DNA of 5,280 bases. Source: an uncultured Collinsella sp. (lineage in GTDB: Bacteria; Actinomycetota; Coriobacteriia; Coriobacteriales; Coriobacteriaceae). A program made the position numbers and the translations under genes. Below the pieces are notes generated by a model. It was not told the DNA's origin. It saw nothing but the letters and a program-made list of their open reading frames with translations, and made no database searches. Every line of letters starts with the position of its first letter. The stretch's first letter is position 1. Of this stretch, positions 1 through 5,280 are shown piece after piece. The stretch is taken from contig URBA01000116.1 of assembly GCA_900545905.1 (NCBI GenBank), positions 1 through 5,280 on the forward strand, given 5' to 3'.

Positions 1-231
1 CGTAGCCCGAGACGGGCCCGGGCTGACAATTTCGACTGTAATGGACGTTCTTAAACGACTAGTCGCTGGGGACACCCTTTGCCGTCGGCGGATTTTGGGA
101 CATGTGGCCCGCTTTTTGGGCCCGCCTGTCGGTACACTAAAAGCACTATGGGTACCTGCGAGCGACATATCGGCCACGCGGCCGCCCGATCCGCACCCGT
201 GGCGGATCCCAGGGGCGGCAGGCTCTTCGCC
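1..231 (+). promoter_or_regulatory. Non-coding leader upstream of the three-gene operon
   Basis: I see no convincing gene here. A GC-rich inverted repeat, AGCCCG at 4-9 and CGGGCT at 19-24, could be the tail of an upstream gene's terminator, but it lacks a clear T run. A perfect 10-bp palindrome CGACTAGTCG lies at 56-65. TTTTGGG occurs at 93-99 and again at 114-120, 21 bp apart, which is about two helical turns. TACACT at 133-138 is a possible -10 hexamer, but no good -35 sits 16-18 bp before it. If it is used, transcription would begin near 145 and leave a leader of about 87 nt before the ATG at 232. The region very probably contains the operon promoter; the exact elements are uncertain. Confidence 0.3.
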
Positions 232-2031
232 ATGCCGCGATTCCTTGTTGGCATAACACATCAGGCGTACCGTCACCGCGTCTTCGCTATCGCCGGCGCC
301 ATCACCGCACTGTTCCTCATGCTTTTGGCAGTCTTGCCGGCGCTGTTCGCCTTCGACCCCAAACTTTCTAACGCCGTGCCCGCCTATAGCGAGGTGTCCG
401 AAGAGGTCGTGGATGCGCTCGTCCACTCGAGCTCTCTCCCGCTGCTTGTCGCCGCAATTGCATTTTCAATCTGGGGTGTGTTGGCGTACCTACGCTGCTT
501 GGACTACGTCTTGCGCCGCCGCCTTGTTGCCATCGCCGCCATTTGTGCCCTGTGGATGATCGAGGTCATCCTCAAATATAAGTCGTTCACGCCGTTCTAT
601 GCCACCGTGCTGTGGTACCTGTACTACGTGCCCATGACGCTCATTCCGCTGATCTACCAGCTGTGCGGTCTGCGCCTCGCGGGTTTGGAACAGCATCGTA
701 TGGGGCGTCGGTACCGCACCGTTTTGTGGGTCATGGCTGTCCTGCTTATCGGCTTTGTGCTTACTAACGATGTTCATCAGCAGGTCTTCCATTTCGATCG
801 ATCGAGTGGAACCTGGAGCAACGATTACACATATGGTTGGGGCTACGGTACCGTTCTGGTATGGACAGCCTTTAACTTCGTTCCCTTTTTTATCTTGGTA
901 GGACGGTCCTCGTCTTTTCGTATTCAGCGTTTCTCGGGCACGGCCGCGCTTGTCCTATTGGGCGGCGCGTTCTTTGCCATTTCATATGCTCTGCGTGTGC
1001 CCTGGGCATGGAGGCTTAATTTTTCACTTGTCTACTGCGTCCTGTGCGTGGTGGCGATGGAAATCTGTCTCGATTGCGGTGTCATTCCGTCATATCACGA
1101 CATCGCCGGCATCTTCGACACCTTGCCGCTTGACCTCAAAGTTCTAACGCGTGACCTGCAGGAAGTCTATGTCACGCCGGTGTCAAAGCCAATGCCGGTA
1201 GGCGTGCGTGAGGAGTTGCGGGTCCAAGAGCACGGGCACGCTCACGCCTTTGCCGTGGCGTCCGATCCCGATGTAATGTATCGCGCCTTTCCGCTGCTGG
1301 GTGGATCGGCTCTCCTTGCCCAGGACGTCTCGGAGCTCAACGAACTCAATCGCGAACTGGCGCATCGTCGCATGGAGCTGCAGCGCCAAAATGAGCTGCT
1401 TGCCGCCGACTACGACCTTAAGACACATTTGGCAGATCAAGAGGCCGAGACCTTGCTGGTCCAAGACGTGGACCAAGCACTTGCCCGCGCGCTCGAAGGG
1501 ATGTACGACCTGCTGAGTTCGCTGCCGCCGTTGACCGACGAGGCGTCTTCGCACGAGCGTTACCGCATGCTGCAGCGCGCCAAGATGCTCGTCGCCTATT
1601 GCAAGCGCAAGGGGTCGCTCACGTTGGCACAGCACGGGGAGAGCGGTTTTGATCGCGACCGCATTCAGCTCATTGCCAACGAGCTCGCAAGCGACCTGCG
1701 CACCATCGATATCGATTGCGCCTCGATTATCGCCATACGGCGCCCGTTGCACGCCAGTACGGTAAGCGCCCTGTACGACTGCGTGTATGACTTTGCGTTT
1801 TTTGCCTACACCACCGACCATCCGGCGCTTATGTATCACTTGGGCGACCATGACCGGTGCAGTGTCGAGCTGCGCGCCACGCTATTTTCCAACGATGATG
1901 AAGATCTTTCGCAGACGCCCGCTGCGCAAGAGCTCGAAAGCGCTCTGCAAGGGCGCAACGTGGCATACCGCCTTGAGGGCGAGCCCGGCCAGCTGCGCAT
2001 GATCGTCTTGATGCCGAGGGCGGGTGAGTGA
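232..2031 (+). CDS. 8-TM membrane sensor protein with degenerate kinase-like C-terminus
   Basis: The product is 599 aa. Hydrophobic segments lie near residues 17-41, 68-88, 97-115, 122-145, 162-178, 203-223, 235-253 and 261-281. The loop after the fifth segment (NDVHQQVFHF, then W and a YGWGYG stretch) resembles the N-terminal 7TM sensor region of some histidine kinases (HisKA_7TM-like). Residues 288-365 may be a PAS-like region, followed by a coiled coil at about 367-406 (ELNELNRELAHRR...). The segment VQDVDQALARAL then lines up by eye with the H-box VHDVIGQRLSIL of the next gene, but Gln411 replaces the histidine. The last 150 residues show no N-box and no DxGxG or GTG boxes, so ATP binding is doubtful. 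I infer a pseudokinase-like receptor that signals through the kinase encoded downstream; its ligand is unknown. The start at 232 was chosen because it directly precedes the first membrane segment. Its ribosome site is weak (GGCAGG about 10 nt upstream), and ATG 148 or TTG 79 are in-frame alternatives that add an unlikely Arg/Pro/Gly-rich extension. The gene overlaps the next by 4 bases. Confidence 0.85.
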   Translation: MPRFLVGITHQAYRHRVFAIAGAITALFLMLLAVLPALFAFDPKLSNAVPAYSEVSEEVVDALVHSSSLPLLVAAIAFSIWGVLAYLRCLDYVLRRRLVAIAAICALWMIEVILKYKSFTPFYATVLWYLYYVPMTLIPLIYQLCGLRLAGLEQHRMGRRYRTVLWVMAVLLIGFVLTNDVHQQVFHFDRSSGTWSNDYTYGWGYGTVLVWTAFNFVPFFILVGRSSSFRIQRFSGTAALVLLGGAFFAISYALRVPWAWRLNFSLVYCVLCVVAMEICLDCGVIPSYHDIAGIFDTLPLDLKVLTRDLQEVYVTPVSKPMPVGVREELRVQEHGHAHAFAVASDPDVMYRAFPLLGGSALLAQDVSELNELNRELAHRRMELQRQNELLAADYDLKTHLADQEAETLLVQDVDQALARALEGMYDLLSSLPPLTDEASSHERYRMLQRAKMLVAYCKRKGSLTLAQHGESGFDRDRIQLIANELASDLRTIDIDCASIIAIRRPLHASTVSALYDCVYDFAFFAYTTDHPALMYHLGDHDRCSVELRATLFSNDDEDLSQTPAAQELESALQGRNVAYRLEGEPGQLRMIVLMPRAGE

Positions 2032-3527
2032 CGATGCAGATTTCGCTCATCCTTCCCCAAATCGTTGCGCTCGATGTTGTCTTTGCCCTGGCTGCGTGTC
2101 TGCAGATGATCCACGTCCCGCTCATCGCATCGCGCCGCTCGTCCTATAACCGTAAGGTGATTTGCGCCTACGAGACGAGCCTTGTGCTTCACCTGATGAT
2201 TTCGGCGCTCATCTTATTCGCGTCGTCTGGCTCGTATCTGGTGGCGCCGCTTGACGTTTGCGCTAGGGCAATGGGCGGAGTGCTGTGGCTCAATGCCGCG
2301 ATCTTTGCCTATGGCGTGGTCCTTATGGTGCGCTATCGTCGCCCCGTCATGCTGGTCGAGCTGCTGCTTGTTGTCGCCGTTACACCGCCGGTGGTTTTTG
2401 CCACGGGCTCGGCGTGGACCGTTGTCCTTATCGCAGAGGGAGCGTTCTTCCTGTTCCGTTCCATCGCGGCGCTCTTGATGGACGTCCGTAACCGCCAGGA
2501 GGATATCACCGCGTTCTCGACGATCGAGACCATCAACGTGATTCCCGTGGGCATCCTGTATCTGGACCCGAGGGGCCGTCCGCTGCTCATGAACCGCTGC
2601 ATGCGCAAAAACCTGGTGGAACTTCATATGCCCACCGATCTAGGTGACATGAGCGGCACATGGAACGACCTGCGCAAACTTAGCATGCAAATGCCCGAAA
2701 GCAGTAGGAACCGCGTGCGGATTAACTTGGACCGTTTTGGTGAGGCTCGCGCGGTGATCGAGATTTCTCCCGCCGAGATTCGCCTATTTGTGCGCGACGA
2801 GGTTATGGTTTCGGGCCGCCTCTTTGAGCGCATTATCGGACTGGACGTGACGGAATACGCACACGCCTACGACCGCTTGGCGCAAGCAAACCACCTGCTT
2901 GAGCTTGCGGGCCAAGAGCTCCAGTCCCAGATCGAAGAAGTTAAAAAGGTTGCCGACAATGCGGCCTACCTACGTATGCGCGCCCGCGTGCACGACGTGA
3001 TCGGGCAGCGCCTGTCCATTCTCCATCGTTATCTGGAGGAAGGGCGCCTGGATGACGAGTCACTCGAGCAGATCGACCCGCTGCTGCGCTCAATCGCTGC
3101 CGATCTGCGCAGCGGGGGCGACACCGAACCGGCAGAGCAACTGGGCGATATCGTCCATGCTTTTGGCCTGGTGAGCGTGCAGATCGATGTTGAGGGCGCG
3201 CTGCCTGAGGACGCGCGTGTCGCCGCCGCCTTTTTGCAGATTATCCGCGAGGCCTCGACCAACGCCACCAAGCATGCGCAGGCGCATCGGGTCCATGTGC
3301 GCTTGTGGCAGGAGAGGACGGATGCTGACGCCGTCGCGCACATGACGATTTCTAACGACGGGTCCCCGGCCCCCGTATCGTATCGCGAGGGAACGGGTAT
3401 CCCAGGTATGAGGCATGTCGCGCAAGATCTGGGTGGCAGCCTAGAGGTCCACGCCACCCCGCCCTTTACGCTTACGGTATCCATTCCGCTTAACGCCAAC
3501 GACACGTCCCAAAGGAGAAGCTCATGA
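2028..3527 (+). CDS. Membrane sensor histidine kinase (NarL-system, HisKA_3-like)
   Basis: The product is 499 aa from the GTG at 2028. It autophosphorylates on histidine and should pass the phosphate to the regulator encoded next. About five membrane helices lie near residues 5-28, 47-70, 76-101, 107-126 and 128-150. A PAS-like stretch follows from about 166 (INVIPVGILYLDPRGRPLL), then a coiled coil at about 280-318. The H-box is RVHDVIGQRL, with phospho-acceptor His322; D323 and Q327 make the HDxxxQ form linked to phosphatase activity in NarX/DesK-type kinases. The HATPase has an N-box (REASTNATKH, Asn412), an ISNDG box (Asn443-Gly445) and a GTGIPGM box (455-461), then LGGSLEV. All key residues are present, so the kinase should be active. 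GTG 2028 gives a 4-base overlap with the previous stop and has GAGGG 7 nt upstream. ATG 2034, with GGGTGA 6 nt upstream, is an equally possible start and would shorten the protein by two residues. Confidence 0.93.
   Translation: MTMQISLILPQIVALDVVFALAACLQMIHVPLIASRRSSYNRKVICAYETSLVLHLMISALILFASSGSYLVAPLDVCARAMGGVLWLNAAIFAYGVVLMVRYRRPVMLVELLLVVAVTPPVVFATGSAWTVVLIAEGAFFLFRSIAALLMDVRNRQEDITAFSTIETINVIPVGILYLDPRGRPLLMNRCMRKNLVELHMPTDLGDMSGTWNDLRKLSMQMPESSRNRVRINLDRFGEARAVIEISPAEIRLFVRDEVMVSGRLFERIIGLDVTEYAHAYDRLAQANHLLELAGQELQSQIEEVKKVADNAAYLRMRARVHDVIGQRLSILHRYLEEGRLDDESLEQIDPLLRSIAADLRSGGDTEPAEQLGDIVHAFGLVSVQIDVEGALPEDARVAAAFLQIIREASTNATKHAQAHRVHVRLWQERTDADAVAHMTISNDGSPAPVSYREGTGIPGMRHVAQDLGGSLEVHATPPFTLTVSIPLNANDTSQRRSS
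3511..3517 (+). promoter_or_regulatory. Ribosome binding site of the response regulator gene
   Basis: AAAGGAG lies 6 nt before the ATG at 3524, inside the 3' end of the kinase gene. It fixes the start of the regulator and supports translational coupling through the ATGA overlap. Confidence 0.85.
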
Positions 3528-4144
3528 TCCGCGTGTTAATTGTCGAAGATCAGGCCATCCTGCGCGAGAGCCTGGCGCGCTCCGTTGGCGACCAGCCCGA
3601 TATGACCGTCGTTGCCGCGATCGCCGATGCCTCCGAGGCCTTGGGTGTCGCGCTCAAGGAGCGCCCGGACATGATACTGATGGACGTATGCACCGAGCAT
3701 GATTCCAACGGCATCGTGGCGGCGGCGCGCATCAAAGAACAACTGCCCGAGTGCCGCGTCATTATCATGACGGGTATGCCCGAAATCACCTTTGTGGACC
3801 AGGCGCGCGAGGCGGGCGTCGACAGCTTTGTGTACAAGAACGTCGGTATCGACGAGCTATTCGCCGTGATGCGCTCCACGCTGGCGGGTTACTGCACGTT
3901 TCCCAAGCCGCCCGAGAGCATCTTCTCGGGCACGGCGGCCCTCGACGATGTCGAGCTGTCGATTTTGCGCCTTGCCTGCGAGGGCAAGAGCCGCCGCGAG
4001 ATTGCGGCCGAGCTGTTTATGAGCGAGGGAACCATCAAACGCCGCATCTCGGAGATCCTCAACAAGACCGGCTACGACAACATCATGCGCCTTGCCGTGC
4101 GCGCAGTAACGGAGGGCAGCATCGTTCCCAACATGGAGCGCTAG
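3524..4144 (+). CDS. NarL/FixJ-type response regulator, LuxR-type HTH
   Basis: The product is 206 aa and is a cytoplasmic DNA-binding regulator. The receiver domain spans about 1-120. It has the acidic pair Glu8-Asp9, phospho-acceptor Asp54 (ILMDV), Thr83 (IIMTG) and Lys105 (FVYKN), so the phosphorylation site is complete. The loop after Asp54 reads DVCTEHDSNG rather than the commoner DxxMPxxDG. A linker rich in Pro precedes a LuxR-type helix-turn-helix at about 141-196. That domain carries LRLACEGKSRREIAAELFMSEGTIKRRISEILNK in pieces that match the family's G-S-x-x-E-I-A and S-x-x-T-V-K positions. The length is normal for the family. The gene begins inside the kinase stop (ATGA), so it is very likely the cognate partner of that kinase. 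Target genes are not visible in this window; autoregulation of the operon is possible but untested. Confidence 0.95.
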   Translation: MIRVLIVEDQAILRESLARSVGDQPDMTVVAAIADASEALGVALKERPDMILMDVCTEHDSNGIVAAARIKEQLPECRVIIMTGMPEITFVDQAREAGVDSFVYKNVGIDELFAVMRSTLAGYCTFPKPPESIFSGTAALDDVELSILRLACEGKSRREIAAELFMSEGTIKRRISEILNKTGYDNIMRLAVRAVTEGSIVPNMER

Positions 4145-4172
4145 CGCTCGTTACGCATCGGCATAAAAGCGA

Positions 4173-4203
4173 CGGTGCCGCAGGGTCAACTCCTGCGGCA
4201 CCG
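4173..4203 (-). terminator. Strong hairpin terminator between convergent genes
   Basis: CGGTGCCGCAGG at 4173-4184 pairs perfectly with CCTGCGGCACCG at 4192-4203, giving a 12-bp stem with a 7-nt loop (closable by one more G-T pair). Read on the minus strand, the stem is followed by TCGCTTTTATG, a short T run, so it best serves the lipoprotein gene ending at 4254. On the plus strand there is no T run after it, although it lies 28 bases past the regulator stop and may also stop that transcript. A smaller 5-bp hairpin (GCGGA/TCCGC, 4214-4227) sits between it and the lipoprotein stop. Confidence 0.65.
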
Positions 4204-4253
4204 CCTGGTGTGCGCGGATATGTCCGCCAATCCGCGGCTGTCGGTGTCTGTCG

Positions 4254-5096
4254 TTACGCGATGGTTGCGCTGTAGGAGGCGACGTCCTCGTAGGAATCGG
4301 TCAGGTAGGCGTCGATGCCGATGGTCGTGTTGACCAGGTCGTCAAGGCTGTCAAGCTCGCCGCTCGAGAACGTGAATTCCTCGGTGGCGTTGGTGCCGGG
4401 CATCAGGTGAGTCGAGAACCAGGGTTCCTTCATGGTGCCGTTGATGTTGGTCTTGCCGGAAGGAGCGTAGAAGGTCAGGTCCTTGTCGCTCTTGTTGGTG
4501 ATGTTGACGACAAAGCCGATGTCGCCCCAGTCGTCTTTGAACTTCTCGGTAATGGTGATGGTGCACAGATCGTCATCGGCGACGGTGACGGCGGGGGAGA
4601 TTTCGACGCTCTGGACATCGTCGTCTTCGACGGCCTCATCGATCTCCTCTTCCTTCTCGGCCGCCTCGCGATCCTTCTTCACCGTGCCGGACAGGTCCTT
4701 GTCGGACTTGGTAAAGACAAGATTGCCGTCATCCTCTTCGAGGATGAGCTTGCCGTCCTTGAGCTTCATGTCATGCGACTCGTCTTCGGCGGTGATGGTT
4801 ACGGTGGTGGCGTCCTTTGCCTCCCATTTAAGGTCGACGACTTCAAGGAACAGGTCGAGGGCACCTGTACCGTCCTCATCGAGAATCAGGACGCAGTGCA
4901 CACCCCAATCCTCGAGCATCTTCATGTACTCATCGGTCAGTTCTTCGCCCTCCAGGGTTCCACCCGAGAGTTCCCAGCTGCCGACGAAGTTGGCCTTGGG
5001 GTCTTTGCCGCCGCCGCTGCAGCCCGTCAGGGCAAAGGCGAGCGCAAGGACGCATGTCAGAAATGCGAGTACGGACTTTTTGAACGTTGTCTTCAT
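4254..5096 (-). CDS. Secreted two-domain lipoprotein of unknown function
   Basis: The product is 280 aa. Residues 1-26 are a lipoprotein signal: KK at 6-7, a hydrophobic core, then the lipobox LTGC with Cys26 as the lipidated residue. A flexible SGGGKDP stretch follows, so the mature protein should be anchored on the outside of the membrane. Residues 37-130 look like a small beta domain (VGSWELSGG, later LILDEDGTGAL, LKWEAKD and a final LVFTK strand), reminiscent of lipocalin-like domains. Residues 133-162 form a charged, Glu/Asp/Lys-rich linker. Residues 163-280 look like a beta-sandwich of the DUF4352/DUF5067 style (IGFVVNITNKSDKDLTFYA). These domain names are by-eye resemblance only. The start at 5096 is set by an excellent ribosome site. 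A longer open frame runs up to 5255, but its first codons are sequencing adapter, so it must not be used. The gene converges on the two-component operon and no functional link is evident. Confidence 0.92.
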   Translation of the reverse strand: MKTTFKKSVLAFLTCVLALAFALTGCSGGGKDPKANFVGSWELSGGTLEGEELTDEYMKMLEDWGVHCVLILDEDGTGALDLFLEVVDLKWEAKDATTVTITAEDESHDMKLKDGKLILEEDDGNLVFTKSDKDLSGTVKKDREAAEKEEEIDEAVEDDDVQSVEISPAVTVADDDLCTITITEKFKDDWGDIGFVVNITNKSDKDLTFYAPSGKTNINGTMKEPWFSTHLMPGTNATEEFTFSSGELDSLDDLVNTTIGIDAYLTDSYEDVASYSATIA

Positions 5097-5101
5097 GGTG
5101 T

Positions 5102-5108
5102 CCTCCTT
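5102..5108 (-). promoter_or_regulatory. Ribosome binding site fixing the lipoprotein start
   Basis: On the minus strand AAGGAGG ends 5 nt before the ATG at 5096. This near-perfect site decides the start at 5096 over the adapter-derived ATG at 5255. I could not identify a convincing promoter between here and 5177. Confidence 0.92.
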
Positions 5109-5135
5109 TATCGAACGAAACCCATAGAAGCAAAT

Positions 5136-5157
5136 GCGGGGGTGGCGGATCCCCCGC
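5136..5157 (-). terminator. Possible terminator of the zinc-ribbon gene
   Basis: GCGGGGG at 5136-5142 pairs with CCCCCGC at 5151-5157 (7-bp stem, 8-nt loop). On the minus strand it is followed by ATTTGCTTCT, a weak T-rich tail. It lies 20 nt past the stop of the partial zinc-ribbon gene and upstream of the lipoprotein ribosome site, as expected for a terminator or an attenuating hairpin between two genes on the same strand. An alternative pairing (GGCGG 5144-5148 with CCGCC 5154-5158) overlaps it. Confidence 0.45.
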
Positions 5158-5176
5158 CAATTACCAGATAGAGGGG

Positions 5177-5240
5177 CTAGGGCCTGGGCGTTCCGCAGTT
5201 GCTGCAGAACTTGCCGCCGTTTTCGCTGCCCCAACTGCGG
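5177..5240 (-). CDS. Partial CDS: C-terminal end of a zinc-ribbon protein
   Basis: This short reading frame on the minus strand ends at TAG (5179-5177) and runs off the genomic part of the contig at 5240. Its 20 codons spell RSWGSENGG followed by KFCSNCGTPRP. The KFCSNCG ending is typical of the C-terminal zinc ribbons (CxxCG...FCxxCG) of many bacterial membrane or regulatory proteins. Only the second Cys pair is complete. The first pair would fall at the cut edge: the base before RSWG is C, which fits a TGC cysteine codon, but where the second Cys is expected there is Trp (TGG, one base from TGC/TGT). This may be a real change or an error near a read end. Codon choice is GC-rich like the neighbours. 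The rest of the protein and its function are unknown. Confidence 0.7.
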
Positions 5241-5280
5241 CTGTCTCTTATACACATCTGACGCTGCCGACGAAGCTAGA
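5241..5280. other. Nextera/Tn5 sequencing adapter contamination
   Basis: Positions 5241-5259 are the Tn5 mosaic end as read through into the adapter (CTGTCTCTTATACACATCT), and 5260-5273 continue with GACGCTGCCGACGA, the Illumina Nextera read-1-side adapter. The last seven bases, AGCTAGA, match the start of the reverse complement of i5 index S515 as I recall it. This is library DNA, not genome. Translated on the minus strand it yields the MYKRQ peptide that contaminates predicted proteins. The genomic sequence ends at 5240. Confidence 0.97.

Noticed and set aside
79..231. Upstream starts (TTG 79, ATG 148) for the first operon gene
   Set aside because: They add a stretch rich in Arg, Pro and Gly with no domain character, and neither has a ribosome site. 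ATG 232 directly precedes the first membrane helix. This remains the least certain start in the window.
41..256. Small plus-strand frame of 71 aa in the leader
   Set aside because: It has no ribosome site, its composition is Pro/Arg/Ser-rich, it overlaps the start of the membrane protein gene and matches no family I know.
1183..1851. 222-aa minus-strand open frame inside the first operon gene
   Set aside because: It is antisense to a strongly supported membrane protein gene. No motif, signal or ribosome site was seen.
3751..4275. 174-aa plus-strand frame overlapping the response regulator
   Set aside because: It is a frame-shifted shadow of the regulator gene, whose receiver and HTH residues are intact in the correct frame.
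4407..5171. Long plus-strand open frames (254 aa at 4407-5171 and 214 aa at 4483-5127) opposite the lipoprotein
   Set aside because: Both are antisense to a gene with a clear signal peptide, ribosome site and domain pattern. Their translations are low-complexity (Ser-rich or Val/Gly/Asp-rich), as expected for the complement of an acidic protein.
1..5240. CRISPR array, tRNA, rRNA, insertion sequence or phage attachment site
   Set aside because: No regularly spaced repeats, RNA-gene hallmarks, transposase motifs or terminal inverted repeats were seen. The Tn5 mosaic end at 5241 is from library preparation, not a resident transposon.
5097..5255. N-terminal extension of the lipoprotein gene to an ATG at 5255 (333-aa version)
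   Set aside because: The ATG lies in adapter sequence, the frame crosses the zinc-ribbon gene end and the hairpin, and the ATG at 5096 has a near-perfect ribosome site followed by a proper lipoprotein signal.

Overview
The window reads as a chromosomal contig end from a moderately high-GC Gram-positive bacterium. Coriobacteriia, and specifically a Collinsella-like gut actinobacterium, is my best guess. It rests on gene style: an N-terminal 7TM sensor protein, a membrane histidine kinase and a NarL-type regulator in one operon, next to a small lipoprotein with an acidic linker. It is an inference, not a search result.

Layout: positions 1-231 are a non-coding leader with weak promoter-like and repeat signals. 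Positions 232-4144 hold a tight three-gene plus-strand operon with two 4-base stop/start overlaps. The first gene encodes a 599-aa eight-helix membrane protein with a coiled coil and a degenerate kinase-like C-terminus. The second encodes a 499-aa membrane histidine kinase with all key catalytic motifs. The third encodes a 206-aa NarL/FixJ-type response regulator. A strong hairpin at 4173-4203 separates this operon from a convergent minus-strand gene (4254-5096) for a 280-aa secreted lipoprotein. Upstream of the lipoprotein, on the same strand, are a second hairpin (5136-5157) and the last 20 codons of a zinc-ribbon protein gene (5177-5240) cut by the contig edge.

The last 40 bases (5241-5280) are not genomic. 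They match the Illumina Nextera/Tn5 read-through adapter followed by the start of an i5 index. The adapter supplies a false upstream start codon for the lipoprotein gene, whose true start is at 5096.

How the genes may work together: the second and third products form a complete two-component pair. The kinase has a phospho-acceptor His322 within an HDxxxQ motif, plus the N, ND(G) and GTG ATP-binding motifs; the regulator has Asp54. The first product resembles a sensor kinase in layout, but Gln411 sits where the phospho-acceptor histidine would be by eye, and it shows no recognisable ATP-binding boxes. I infer that it is a pseudokinase-like membrane receptor or co-sensor feeding the kinase next to it. 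The ligand and target genes are unknown. The best candidate for something under-described here is this three-part receptor/kinase/regulator arrangement.
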